64,000 nt of DNA from Phaeospirillum sp. (lineage in GTDB: Bacteria; Pseudomonadota; Alphaproteobacteria; Rhodospirillales; Magnetospirillaceae). The stretch lies in the NCBI GenBank assembly GCA_030651575.1, contig JAUSFB010000073.1, forward strand, positions 124,001 through 188,000, in the 5' to 3' direction. The translations under genes and the position numbers were made by a program. Shown here in pieces: positions 39,613-49,073 of this stretch (position 1 is its first letter; every line of letters begins with the position of its first letter). The notes under the pieces are model-generated. The model had not been told where the DNA came from. It did not search any database and worked only from the letters and a program-made list of their open reading frames with translations.

Positions 39613-40601
39613 GCGACGTCTCCCGTGCTGCGAAACCACCCGACCGCCGCCTTCAGTGCCTCTTGAGCCGAGCGGTGGCGATAGCCCAGGTCACGCTCGG
39701 CCTTGGCCGAGGAAAAGAACATCCGCCAGCGCGACATCTTGAGACCGTCAACGGTGACGAACGGCTCGCCCCCGGCAAGACGGGCCCACAGCTCGGCCGC
39801 GACGGCCAACGGATAGAGCGGCGCGCGCGGCAGCTTGATCCCTGGCGGCTTGCGACCGGTCAGCCTGGCGATCTCGGCCAGGATATCGGCCAGAGACAGA
39901 TTATCGCCACCCAGGATATAACGCTCGCCAACGCGGCCCTTCTCCATGGCCAGCAGATGGCCCTCGGCCACATCTTCCACATGGACGATGTTAAGGCCGG
40001 TATCCACATAGGCCGGCATGCGGCCGCAAGCGGCCTCGACGATCATCCGCCCGGTTGGTGTCGGCTTGACGTCGCCCGGTCCGACGGGGGTCGAGGGATT
40101 GACGATCACCGCCGGCAGGCCGTCCTCGGCCGTCATGCGGCGGACCACCTCCTCGGCGAGGAATTTCGATTGCTTGTAAGGCCCCACCTTGTCGTCGATC
40201 GCGCTGGGGGTGTCCTCGTCGGCGATTCCGCCTTTCACATGGCCCAGGGTGGCGACCGAGGAGGTATAGACGACGCGCTCGACCTTTTCCGCCAAGGCGG
40301 CCCGCATCAAGGTGCGGGTTCCCTCCACATTGGCCAGCATCATGGCGGTGGGATCGGGAACCCAGATCCGATAATCGGCGGCGGCGTGAATCAGACGGGT
40401 GCAGCCGTGAATCGCCTTGCGCAGCGAGGCTTCGTCCTCCAGCCGGCCCTCGACCACCTCCACCTGAAGATTCGCGACGTTATGGCGGTTGGAGTTGGGC
40501 CGCGCCAGCACCCGCACCTTGTCACCCCGCGCCAGCAGCGCCCGCACGATGGCCGAGCCGACGAACCCGGTTGCTCCGGTGACCAGATATTTCCCTTGCA
40601 T
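39609..40601 (-). CDS. hpnA: Hopanoid-associated sugar epimerase HpnA
   Basis: A 330-residue extended SDR (NAD-dependent epimerase/dehydratase). The Rossmann motif YLVTGATGFVGSAIVRAL opens the protein and the catalytic pair YxxxK is in GPYKQSKFLAE, after TSSVATLG. It is named HpnA from its steady presence in hopanoid loci; it probably supplies or modifies the sugar moiety. ATG 40601 has AGGTGGGG upstream. The frame is open about 50 codons further, but without motifs. It heads the five-gene unit. Confidence 0.92.
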   Translation of the reverse strand: MQGKYLVTGATGFVGSAIVRALLARGDKVRVLARPNSNRHNVANLQVEVVEGRLEDEASLRKAIHGCTRLIHAAADYRIWVPDPTAMMLANVEGTRTLMRAALAEKVERVVYTSSVATLGHVKGGIADEDTPSAIDDKVGPYKQSKFLAEEVVRRMTAEDGLPAVIVNPSTPVGPGDVKPTPTGRMIVEAACGRMPAYVDTGLNIVHVEDVAEGHLLAMEKGRVGERYILGGDNLSLADILAEIARLTGRKPPGIKLPRAPLYPLAVAAELWARLAGGEPFVTVDGLKMSRWRMFFSSAKAERDLGYRHRSAQEALKAAVGWFRSTGDVA

Positions 40602-40817
40602 GCGCGCGCACCCCACCTCTGCCAAGCCGGGACTCAGCCCAGCCGAACGGGTGGTAGTTACATCTTTTGCAAGGCGATCCGCCAGAAGTTTCTTTGATTT
40701 CGGCTCTTGAATTCCACACACCGATATCGGAGAAACAACGATCTTCAATCGGAACCCACGCCGGAAAATGCTTCTCCCCCAGATTGCTGCCGGCGCCCGC
40801 CGCTAACGGTGATGATG

Positions 40818-40834
40818 CCGGCCCATGGGGCCGG
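40818..40834 (-). terminator. Short hairpin after the 559-residue gene
   Basis: CCGGCCC and GGGCCGG form a seven-base-pair stem around a three-base loop, ending one base beyond the stop codon at 40836. There is no T tract. The following 216 bases up to hpnA carry no gene that I can support. Confidence 0.35.
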
Positions 40835-40835
40835 A

Positions 40836-42515
40836 TCAGCCAAAGCCGCATTCCACCAGCAACTTGTGAAATTCGCGCAGGCTCTTGTCCCCCTGGCTGG
40901 GGTCGGGGCAACTGGCGACGAACTTTTCCTCGAACTGTTTCTGGCGCAGATGCTCGATGACGCGGGCCTTGGCCATGTTGAGGGACTTGCCCTCGATCAG
41001 CACGCCGGCCCCGCAGAACTTGACCAGCCGGACGGCCCGAGCCGCCAGCGGATCGTCGGGTTTGTCGATCTTCTCGATCACCCCCTCCTCGGTCAGGTAG
41101 CGCACCATGACGTCGTCGATCAGTTCGGCCAGCGACTTCTTGAACTCGTCCGCCAGAACCGGGCAGGATCTCAACGCCTTGTTGGCTGCGGTCAGGGCCG
41201 CCATGCGGGCCGGCGGCGACAGGCGGACCGCCACCCACTGATCGATATGGGCCGAGCGGCGGACATGGTTGTCCAACACCTCGGTCAGCACCTCGCCCAT
41301 GCTCTTGCCCAGGGACGAGGCGCATAGGGTCAGCAGGAATTGCAGCCGGACGCAGCCATCGGCCAGCGTCCCCAGCAATAATTGCAGGGCCTGAGGCGCC
41401 GATACGGTGGCGCCGCCGGCGTTAAGCACCCGAGAGCCGCGTTGCAGCAGCGACTCGGCCAGGGGCGGACCACCGGTGACGGCGTCGCGATCCACCAGCC
41501 GGTGCAGCATCTTGTGGAACATCTCGTATTCTTGGGCCGGATCGTTGCGCGACAGCGGATTGACGCCGCCGACTTCACGAACCACACGGGCCAGCAGCAC
41601 CTCGCGGGTCTGCGGCAACCGGCCCTCGGCGAACAGCTTGTTCAACTCGACGAAGGTCTGGGGGGCGAACTTGGCAGCCTCAGCCTTGCCCTCGGTCAGG
41701 GTGACGATCTGGCACAGCGCGGAAGACAGGTTGGACTGGAAGCCCAGCAAATCCTGGATCACCTGCGCCGGCACCATCAGATCCGAGATGATTCCGTCGA
41801 TCACCGGCATCTGGGCCGCCGGCTCCGCCGCCCAGGCGATCAGCATGTCGAGCTTGCCGAACCAACTGCGCTTTTCCAGCAGCGCCATGCTCAACAGCGC
41901 CCGCAAGGTGAAGGCGTCGCCTCCGGCCGCGCCGACGGCCTCGGCGAAGGTCTGCGGCGTCTTGGGCTTCTTGGTGGTGAACTCCTTGGCCCGCGCCAGC
42001 AGCTGTTCCCACGACTTGTCGAGGAAGTCCTTGCGGGCCTTGCCGTTCTCGTCGCCGGCCGCCTTGGCCTGAAGGGCCGACACCTTGTCGATGGCGCCGA
42101 ACAGCAGATTCCCCTTGTCGCCGAACCGCTTCATCTCCTTGGCGTCGTGAAGCAGCTCGGTGGGCGAGATCAGCGCCTCGTCGAGATATTTGCGCAACAG
42201 CCGGCCGATGGTGGTCCGCGACGGCTGACCGTAAAAGTCCTCCAGAGCGGCGCAAAGCGGCGCTTCGGTGATGGAAGCCAGGGTCGGGTCGCCCGGCCCC
42301 TTGGACGCCGCCTGCTTTTCCAGCAGGACGGTCTCGGTATGGGTGCCGTCGATGCGCTGGTAGTCCTTGACCACCCGCACCGCCGCGTGATTGCCGGTCT
42401 GCAACAGGTTTTCGGCGAAGGCCTTGGCCTTATCCTCGTCGCCGGCCATCTCGGCGATCACCCAGTGCTTGTCTTCCAGAACCTGGACCTCGAACGAGGT
42501 CTTGGGTGTGCTCAT
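40836..42515 (-). CDS. Protein of unknown function, 559 residues, coupled to the Sel1 gene
   Basis: I do not recognise this protein. It has no signal peptide or membrane segment. Residues 1-65 form a compact mixed domain (FEVQVLEDKHWVIAEM ... TETVLLEK), then a long, largely helical body rich in leucine and alanine, suggesting an all-helical scaffold. There is no enzyme motif that I can name. GGAGG lies seven bases before the ATG, which overlaps the stop of the Sel1-repeat gene by four bases, so the two are surely co-translated. Confidence 0.85.
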   Translation of the reverse strand: MSTPKTSFEVQVLEDKHWVIAEMAGDEDKAKAFAENLLQTGNHAAVRVVKDYQRIDGTHTETVLLEKQAASKGPGDPTLASITEAPLCAALEDFYGQPSRTTIGRLLRKYLDEALISPTELLHDAKEMKRFGDKGNLLFGAIDKVSALQAKAAGDENGKARKDFLDKSWEQLLARAKEFTTKKPKTPQTFAEAVGAAGGDAFTLRALLSMALLEKRSWFGKLDMLIAWAAEPAAQMPVIDGIISDLMVPAQVIQDLLGFQSNLSSALCQIVTLTEGKAEAAKFAPQTFVELNKLFAEGRLPQTREVLLARVVREVGGVNPLSRNDPAQEYEMFHKMLHRLVDRDAVTGGPPLAESLLQRGSRVLNAGGATVSAPQALQLLLGTLADGCVRLQFLLTLCASSLGKSMGEVLTEVLDNHVRRSAHIDQWVAVRLSPPARMAALTAANKALRSCPVLADEFKKSLAELIDDVMVRYLTEEGVIEKIDKPDDPLAARAVRLVKFCGAGVLIEGKSLNMAKARVIEHLRQKQFEEKFVASCPDPSQGDKSLREFHKLLVECGFG

Positions 42516-43876
42516 GGCGCAACCTCCGCCATGCGACACTCGCGGCGGCGGCGCGATCTGGCCAGGCCTTCGTCTCCCAGCTGAACCGCCAGCGCCTCGG
42601 CCGCCCGACGGGCGGGGTCGGCCACGCTCACCACGCCGGATTCGGCGGCCAGACTCAGCCAGGCATGGGCCTCGACCGCATCGGCGGCGATACCCTGGCC
42701 CCGTTCGAGCAGGATGGCGAGTTGATACTGCGCGCCGGGATTGCCGGACCGGGCCGCCCGTCGCAACCAATGAACGGCGAATTCCTCGTCGCGTCCCACC
42801 CCGGCGCCGATCAGCAGCATCAGGCCGAAATTGAACTGGGCCGCGGGCAAACCCTGTTCGGCGGCGCGGCGGCACAACGACGCGGCTTCGGTGGGGTCGG
42901 CTTCGGCGCCGCGCCCCTGGCGCAGCATGTTGGCCAGATTGAACTGAGCCTCGGCCTCGCCCTGCTCGGCCGCCTCGCGATACAGCTCGACCGCCAGGGC
43001 CTCGTCCCGCTCGACGCCGCTGCCGACCTCGTGCAGCGCGCCCAGCGCGAACAAGGCGGCGGCGTCGCCCTGATCGGCGGCTTGGCGGAACCATTTGGCG
43101 GCCACGTCGGGACTGGCCTCGACACCTCGGCCCAGGCGGATCATGTTGCCCAGGTTGAACTGCGCCGCCGCATCGCCTTGCTTGGCCGCTTCACGGAACC
43201 ACTTCAGGGCATGGGCGTTGCTTTGCGCCACTCCCTGGCCCAGGTCGTACATCACCGCCAGGGAATACTGACCGCGCGCATCGCCGGCTTTGGCCGCCAG
43301 GGTGTAAAGACGGACCGCCTCCACCGGGTCGACGGTGACGCCGCGTCCCTCGCGATAGGCGTTGCCCAGCGCCACCTGCGCCGCCGCATCGCCCTTTTCC
43401 GCCGCCGCCTTCAAAATCGCGGGGTCCACGTCGTCGCCGTCGAATTGCAAAGGATCGGTCTCGACCTCGATCTCGGGCAGGGGAATCACCCGTGGCCGAA
43501 CCGGCTCGGGCGGCAAGGACGGCGCCTCGACCCGCGCTTCCTCCACCGCGACGGCAGGGGCCGCCGGAGAGACAGACGGTGGAGGAACCGCAGGCAGGTC
43601 CATGCGGGGGGCCGGGTGACGCGGGCCGGGCAGGTCGTCCACCCGACGACGCACATCCACCCCGTCGGCTGCCAGTTTCTTCAAAAGCTTGACGGCGTCC
43701 GGGTTGCCCTGACGCGCCGAGCGAACCAGCCACACCACCGCCTCGTCCAGGTCGCGCTTGACCTGATAGCCAAGGCGGTAAAGCTCGCCCAGCTTGAACT
43801 GGGCGATCGGGTCGTTTTCCAACGCCAGACTGCGATACCTGGTGACGATCTCGGGTTCACGCGCCATGACGTCCAT
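42512..43876 (-). CDS. Sel1-like repeat (TPR-like) protein
   Basis: A protein of about 454 residues. An N-terminal Sel1-like unit is followed by a proline-rich linker (about residues 85-145) and six or seven further 36-residue Sel1 repeats, each with the A-X-Y/F-LG pattern (GDAAAQFNLGNMIRLGRGV). Sel1 arrays act as protein-binding scaffolds, often for envelope or signalling complexes. No signal peptide is seen. ATG 43876 (MDVMAREP) and ATG 43867 are both possible starts. It is coupled to the downstream 559-residue gene. Confidence 0.9.
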   Translation of the reverse strand: MDVMAREPEIVTRYRSLALENDPIAQFKLGELYRLGYQVKRDLDEAVVWLVRSARQGNPDAVKLLKKLAADGVDVRRRVDDLPGPRHPAPRMDLPAVPPPSVSPAAPAVAVEEARVEAPSLPPEPVRPRVIPLPEIEVETDPLQFDGDDVDPAILKAAAEKGDAAAQVALGNAYREGRGVTVDPVEAVRLYTLAAKAGDARGQYSLAVMYDLGQGVAQSNAHALKWFREAAKQGDAAAQFNLGNMIRLGRGVEASPDVAAKWFRQAADQGDAAALFALGALHEVGSGVERDEALAVELYREAAEQGEAEAQFNLANMLRQGRGAEADPTEAASLCRRAAEQGLPAAQFNFGLMLLIGAGVGRDEEFAVHWLRRAARSGNPGAQYQLAILLERGQGIAADAVEAHAWLSLAAESGVVSVADPARRAAEALAVQLGDEGLARSRRRRECRMAEVAP

Positions 43877-44106
43877 CCGCCGCAAAATATACCATATGGC
43901 CAGCATGACGGAATGAAACGCCCCTGTCGAGGCAAGCGCACCCCCACCCGTTTCAGAACCCGCCAGAAATACTACATCAAGCCCGGAAAAATCACTTTTA
44001 GGGCGAATCCTTCACATTGCACTGCAATATCAAGATGATATGGCAATCTGGAATTATCCCCCCATATCTGGCATAATGATTTTTCCGCACATCAAAGGAT
44101 TTTTCC

Positions 44107-44304
44107 ATGGAAAGACCGATCGATAATTGTTGCCGCTGGATAGATGGCGACGTCCGATCCGGCACGGCGACTTGGTGCGGTGCTCCGACGCGTGACGGCG
44201 GACCTTGGTGTCTGGAACATCGCCGCGTGGTCTATGTCGGCTGGAGACCCGCCACCCGAGCCGCGTTGCGCCCGATCCCGGTTGCGGACGCCACCGGAAC
44301 CTGA
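44107..44304 (+). CDS. GcrA-like cysteine/histidine mini-protein (65 residues)
   Basis: A short frame with AAAGGA seven bases before its ATG. Residues 9-44 follow the C-terminal pattern of the cell-cycle regulator GcrA: CRW-x-GD near the start, then W-CGAP at C24 and PWCLEHRR at C35-H38, a C-x14-C-x10-C-x2-H set that could bind zinc. The N-terminal helix-turn-helix of GcrA is absent. It could be a GcrA-derived small regulator; that is inference. The 230 bases upstream are AT-richer than the surroundings and hold no other gene. Confidence 0.55.
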   Translation: MERPIDNCCRWIDGDVRSGTATWCGAPTRDGGPWCLEHRRVVYVGWRPATRAALRPIPVADATGT

Positions 44305-44339
44305 CCTGCCTTCGCCTCATCCCTGTAGAAAGAGTGTTC

Positions 44340-44540
44340 ATGGCCTTCAAGCCCAATTACAACCAGCTCCGCAATGATCGCGACCGCGCCAAGACGGCCA
44401 AGAAAAACGAAAAGAAGCGTCAGTTGGAGGAAGATACGGCCAAGCGCAGGGCTCATCCCGACGACCAGGACGGGCAGGCCCAGGACGGACAGGACACAGC
44501 CGGCCCCACTCCGCCGGCCGAGGACGCAGCGGCTCAATAG
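44340..44540 (+). CDS. Small highly charged hypothetical protein
   Basis: A 66-residue protein. The first half is strongly basic (NYNQLRNDRDRAKTAKKNEKKRQ), likely one helix, and the second half is acidic and disordered, ending DAAAQ. AAGAG lies upstream of the ATG. I recall similar small proteins in Rhodospirillales, without a known function. It lies 35 bases after the GcrA-like frame and 61 before the next small gene, as in a small operon. Confidence 0.65.
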   Translation: MAFKPNYNQLRNDRDRAKTAKKNEKKRQLEEDTAKRRAHPDDQDGQAQDGQDTAGPTPPAEDAAAQ

Positions 44541-44601
44541 CTCTTTTCCGGGGACTCCGGCAGGCGATGTCGCCTGTCCCGAATAGCCATGGGAGAGAGT
44601 G

Positions 44602-44826
44602 ATGGCCCGTAAAAAAGCGACCGATAACACCTACGTGCTGTTCGACATCATCTATGAGGATGGAACCCTCAGTTCCAACCGCAAGATCGAAAGCGCCGAA
44701 TTGCTGGGCCAGGAAGGCGACACCCCTGCCAAGTGGCTGATCGAGGCCCAGGATCGCAAGATCGCCGAAATGTCGGGTAATTCGCGTGGCCCCATCAAGA
44801 CCATCTGCCGCACCCCCGGCCAATAG
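44602..44826 (+). CDS. Small hypothetical protein, 74 residues
   Basis: A 74-residue protein with a beta-rich centre (NTYVLFDIIYEDGTLSSNRKIES) and a basic tail. A clear GGGAGAG precedes the ATG. I cannot assign a family. It is the last of three short plus-strand genes before the Pls-like synthetase, from which a separate promoter and 245 bases divide it. Confidence 0.65.
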   Translation: MARKKATDNTYVLFDIIYEDGTLSSNRKIESAELLGQEGDTPAKWLIEAQDRKIAEMSGNSRGPIKTICRTPGQ

Positions 44827-44959
44827 GCCGCGTAGCCAAGGGGGCGGACGGCCTCACCCGACGACTGAGGAACAACGAAGTGGGTCAATTTATTGGCTCG
44901 CCGCACCTGACTGCTCTGGACGAGGCGGCTTGGCGGACAGCCGGCCGCCTCCCCGGTCG

Positions 44960-44988
44960 TTGCGAAGGTGAAAGCCGCCCCGTATACT
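44960..44988 (+). promoter_or_regulatory. Sigma-70-type promoter of the Pls-like synthetase
   Basis: TTGCGA and TATACT are separated by exactly 17 bases, about 85 bases before the ATG of the synthetase. A small hairpin (GATGAAGTTTTCATC) lies in the leader near 45015. This is a good housekeeping-type promoter, so the gene has its own transcript. Confidence 0.6.
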
Positions 44989-45071
44989 GACGTCGGGGAT
45001 ACCTCCACCATCGATGAAGTTTTCATCATCGCTGCCCGGGCGTAAGCCGAGACGGGCTATTTCAGGATGTC

Positions 45072-48000
45072 ATGAACCAGCTCTCTCCGCCCTTGCCCGC
45101 CCCCCTGCTTGGCCGCGACGATCCGTCTCTCCTCCGCGACGAGATGTTATCCGAAATATTCGCCGCCTCGGCCGTCCGGACCCCCAACGCGACCGCCGCC
45201 ACCTTCGGCGAGACCTCGCTGAGTTATGGCGAACTTGCCGGCCGCGTCGATCGGATCGCCGCGGCCCTGGCCGCCAAGGGGATCGGACGCGGCGCCTTCG
45301 TCGGGCTGTGGATGTCGCGCTCTCTGGACCTGCATGTGGCGCTGCTGGGAATCCTGCGGGCCGGAGCCGCCTATATTCCGTTCGACACCGACGCCCCGGC
45401 CGAGCGGGTGGCGGAATGCCTTGACGATTGCGCCGCAGCCGCCATCATCGTCGACGCGGTGACCGCCGGCGGAGTCGAGACGCCGCTGCCGGCCGAAATG
45501 CTGCTGCTGCCGGCCTTGCTCGAACAGGCGCCGACCGCCCCGCCCCCCGATCCGCGGGCCTTGGGCGCCGGCCCCTCCGATGCCGCCTACGCCATCTATA
45601 CCTCCGGCTCCACCGGCAAGCCGAAATCCATCGTCATCAGCCATAGCAACATCTGCCATTACCTGCGCGCCGCCAACACCATCTACGGCATCAACGCCAC
45701 GGATGTGGTGTTCCAGGGCGCCTCGGTCGCCTTCGATCTGTCGCTGGAAGAGATCTTCATCCCCTATCTGGTGGGGGCCTCCCTCTGGATCGCCGGCCGC
45801 CAGACCCTGGCCGAAGCCGACCAACTGCCCGACGTACTGACCCAGGCCGGCGTCACCGTGCTCGACACCGTGCCGACCCTGCTCGGCCTGCTGCCCCGCG
45901 ACGTCTCCTCGCTGCGGGTGATCATCCTGGGTGGCGAGGCCTGCTCGCCGACGGTGGCCGAACGCTGGAGCCGGCCCGGCCGACGCATCTTCAACTCCTA
46001 CGGCCCCACTGAGGCGACCGTGGTCGCCACCATCGCCGAGGTCAAGCCGGGCGAGACGGTGACCATCGGCCGGCCCATCCCCAATTACAGCTGTTGGGTG
46101 GTGGACGGAACCCTGGCCCCGGTCGCGCACGGGACCACCGGGGAGCTGCTGATCGGCGGCCCCGGCATCGCCGCCGGCTATCTTGGCCGTCCCGAGCTGA
46201 CCGCCGAGAAGTTCATCGCCAATCCATGGGACGCCACCGGCGCCGCGCCGGTTCTCTATCGCTCCGGCGACGCGGTCAGCGTGGACGAATCCGGCAATCT
46301 GGTGTTTCACGGCCGCATCGACGATCAGGTCAAGATCCGGGGCTTCCGGGTCGAACTGGGCGAGATCGAAGCCCGGCTGGCAACCCAGAACGGGGTCGCC
46401 CAGGCCGCCGTGGTGCTGCGCAACGATGACGGCGTCGAGCGGCTGGTCGCCTTCCTGGTCGCCGAGGATGAAGAGGTCGAGTGCACGCGGCTGCGCGATT
46501 CGCTGCGCACCCAACTGCCCGCCTATATGGTGCCGTCCCATTACCTGACCCTGCCGGAACTGCCGCGCCTGACCTCCGGTAAGCTCGATCGCAAGGCGCT
46601 GCGGCAAATTCCGCTGGGGACCATCGCCGCCGAGGAGCAAGAGGCCCCCGCCACCGCCACCGAGGCGGCCTTGCTGGAAGCCGCCCGCCGGGTGTTTCCG
46701 GGGCAGTCGATTCCGTTCGAAGCCGACTTCTTCATGGATCTGGGCGGTCATTCGCTGCTGGCCGCCAAGTTCGTCTCGGCGGTGCGCGAGACTCCGACCC
46801 TGGCCAGCCTGACCCTGAACGAGATTTATGGTGTCCGCACCCTGCGCGCCATGGGGGCGTTGCTCGACTCCCGCACCCCGGCCGCCGACGCCAGGCCGGC
46901 CGACCTGTCATTCCTGCCGCCCACCCTGCTCCGCCGCTTCACCTGCGGTTTGGCCCAGGCCGTCGCCATGCCCTTCATCCTGGCGCTGACCACCGCGCCG
47001 TGGCTGGGGGTGTTTATCAGCTATATGCTGCTGTCGGGCGAGGAAGCCGGGCCGCTGGGTGAGTTGGGCACCCTGATGCTGACCTACGCCGTCATCAATG
47101 TGGGGACCATCTCGCTATCCATCGCCCTCAAATGGGTGATCCTGGGGCGCACCAAGCCGGGCCGCTACAAGCTGTGGGGCGTCTATTATTTCCGCTGGTG
47201 GCTGGCCCAGCGCGTCGTCAGCGTCGCCCATATCAAGTGGTTCCAGGGCACGCCGATCATGAGCATCTATCTGCGGCTGCTGGGGGCCAAGGTCGGTGGC
47301 GACTGCATCATCTCGGAACTGGAGGCCGGTGCCTTCGATCTGGTGACCATCGGCCGCGACGTCGCCATCGGCGGCAAGGTCCGCCTCGCCAATGCCGAGG
47401 CCGTCGGCGACGAGTTGGTGATCGGCGCCATTTCCATCGGCGACGACGCCTATATCGGCTCGTCTTGCATCATCAGCCACAATGTGGTGATCGAGCATGG
47501 CGGCGAGTTGGGCGATCTCACCGCCCTGTCTCCCGGCTCGCGGGTCCGCCGCTACGAGCATTGGGACGGCTCGCCCGCCCGTCAGGTCGGCATGGTCGAC
47601 GAGGCCGCCCTGCCGCCCCCGGCGCGGGCCTCCGCCGGCCGCAAGATGGCGCTGACCGCCTTCTACGCCGCCATGCTGGTGGTCCTGCCGCCGGTCAGCC
47701 TGCTGCCCATATTCCCCGCCTTCTTCCTGTTCGACCATCTCAGCGAAATCCTGGCCGGCACCGGACCGCAGGATTACCTTTACATACTGCCGCTGCTGGC
47801 CTGGCCGACCGCCATGGCGCTGATCGCCATCACCGTCTTGCTGATCGCCGCGGTGCGCTGGTCGGTTCTGCCGGTGGTCACCGCCGGCCACTATTCGGTC
47901 TATGGCGGCTTTTACGTGCGCAAATGGATCGTGGCACTGGCGACCGAACTGGTGCTGGAGACCCTGTCCTCGCTGTACGCCACCGTCTATATGCGGCTGT

Positions 48001-49073
48001 GGTACCGGCTGATGGGGGCCAAGATCGGCAAGGATGCCGAAATCTCGTGCAACCTCGCCGGCCGCTACGACCTGACCGAAATCGGCGCCAAGTGCTTCAT
48101 CGCCGACGAAGTGGTGCTGGGTGACGAAACCGTCCGCCGGGGCTGGATGGTCCTGGAGCCGGTCAAGACCGAGGCCCAGGTGTTCGTCGGCAACGACGCG
48201 GTGGTTCCGCCGGGATCGTGCATTCCCACCGGCACCCTGATCGGCATCAAATCGCGGCCGCCGGCCAATTCCGAGATGCAGCCGGGCGATACCTGGTTCG
48301 GCAGCCCGCCCATCAAGCTGCCGGTCCGCCAACGCTTTGACAGCGTCGGCGCCAACTGGACCTACGAGCCGCCCCAGTGGCGCCGGGTTCTGCGCGCCGT
48401 GTTCGAGGCCTTCGCGGTCTCGCTGCCCACCATGCTGTTCATCACCTTTGGCATCCTGACGGTCGAGGTGCTGGCGCCGTCCATCCTGCGACACGATTAC
48501 GGCACGGTGATCCCCCTGTTCATCGCCGCCTCGGTCGCCATCTCGGTGGCTCTGGCGACCGCTTCCATCGCGGTCAAATGGCTGATGATGGGCGTCTACC
48601 GCCCCACCGCCAAGCCCATGTGGTCGTGGTGGGCGCTGCGCACCGAAGCGGTGGCGGTGATGTACTGGGGACTGGCCGGCAAGGTGCTGCTGGACCATCT
48701 GCGCGGCACCCCGTTCCTGCCCTGGGTGCTGTGGCTGTATGGCTGCCGGTTCGGTGAAGGCGTGTACATGGACACCACCGATATCACCGAATTCGACTGC
48801 ATCGACGTGGGCGATTTCTGCGTCATCAACTCGCTGTCGGCGCTTCAGACCCATCTATACGAGGATCGGGTCATGAAGGTCGGCCGGGTCAAGTTGAACC
48901 CCGGCGTGACCATCGGCAGCGGCTCGACCGTACTCTACGACACCCATATCGGCCAGTTCGCCCGCATCGGCAAGCTGACCATCGTGATGAAGGGCGAATC
49001 GATTCCGGCCCATGGCGAATGGGAAGGCGCGCCAGCCCAGATGTCTCCCCCGCGTCCTCCTTTGGCGCGATGA
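45072..49073 (+). CDS. Pls/PosA-type single-module non-ribosomal peptide synthetase
   Basis: A 1333-residue protein laid out as A-T plus membrane tandem domains. The adenylation domain (about 20-515) has YTSGSTGKPKS, NSYGPTEAT, YRSGD, the KIRGFRVELGEIEARL core and the A10 lysine in LTSGKLDRKAL. The carrier domain has the phosphopantetheine serine S561 in LGGHSLL. The rest contains three pairs of membrane helices, each followed by a hexapeptide-repeat domain, the plan of epsilon-poly-lysine synthetase. Aligned by eye with GrsA, the pocket reads D235, L236, E239, D278, I299, G301, S322, V330, V331, which suits a basic amino acid. Product unknown. Confidence 0.88.
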   Translation: MNQLSPPLPAPLLGRDDPSLLRDEMLSEIFAASAVRTPNATAATFGETSLSYGELAGRVDRIAAALAAKGIGRGAFVGLWMSRSLDLHVALLGILRAGAAYIPFDTDAPAERVAECLDDCAAAAIIVDAVTAGGVETPLPAEMLLLPALLEQAPTAPPPDPRALGAGPSDAAYAIYTSGSTGKPKSIVISHSNICHYLRAANTIYGINATDVVFQGASVAFDLSLEEIFIPYLVGASLWIAGRQTLAEADQLPDVLTQAGVTVLDTVPTLLGLLPRDVSSLRVIILGGEACSPTVAERWSRPGRRIFNSYGPTEATVVATIAEVKPGETVTIGRPIPNYSCWVVDGTLAPVAHGTTGELLIGGPGIAAGYLGRPELTAEKFIANPWDATGAAPVLYRSGDAVSVDESGNLVFHGRIDDQVKIRGFRVELGEIEARLATQNGVAQAAVVLRNDDGVERLVAFLVAEDEEVECTRLRDSLRTQLPAYMVPSHYLTLPELPRLTSGKLDRKALRQIPLGTIAAEEQEAPATATEAALLEAARRVFPGQSIPFEADFFMDLGGHSLLAAKFVSAVRETPTLASLTLNEIYGVRTLRAMGALLDSRTPAADARPADLSFLPPTLLRRFTCGLAQAVAMPFILALTTAPWLGVFISYMLLSGEEAGPLGELGTLMLTYAVINVGTISLSIALKWVILGRTKPGRYKLWGVYYFRWWLAQRVVSVAHIKWFQGTPIMSIYLRLLGAKVGGDCIISELEAGAFDLVTIGRDVAIGGKVRLANAEAVGDELVIGAISIGDDAYIGSSCIISHNVVIEHGGELGDLTALSPGSRVRRYEHWDGSPARQVGMVDEAALPPPARASAGRKMALTAFYAAMLVVLPPVSLLPIFPAFFLFDHLSEILAGTGPQDYLYILPLLAWPTAMALIAITVLLIAAVRWSVLPVVTAGHYSVYGGFYVRKWIVALATELVLETLSSLYATVYMRLWYRLMGAKIGKDAEISCNLAGRYDLTEIGAKCFIADEVVLGDETVRRGWMVLEPVKTEAQVFVGNDAVVPPGSCIPTGTLIGIKSRPPANSEMQPGDTWFGSPPIKLPVRQRFDSVGANWTYEPPQWRRVLRAVFEAFAVSLPTMLFITFGILTVEVLAPSILRHDYGTVIPLFIAASVAISVALATASIAVKWLMMGVYRPTAKPMWSWWALRTEAVAVMYWGLAGKVLLDHLRGTPFLPWVLWLYGCRFGEGVYMDTTDITEFDCIDVGDFCVINSLSALQTHLYEDRVMKVGRVKLNPGVTIGSGSTVLYDTHIGQFARIGKLTIVMKGESIPAHGEWEGAPAQMSPPRPPLAR

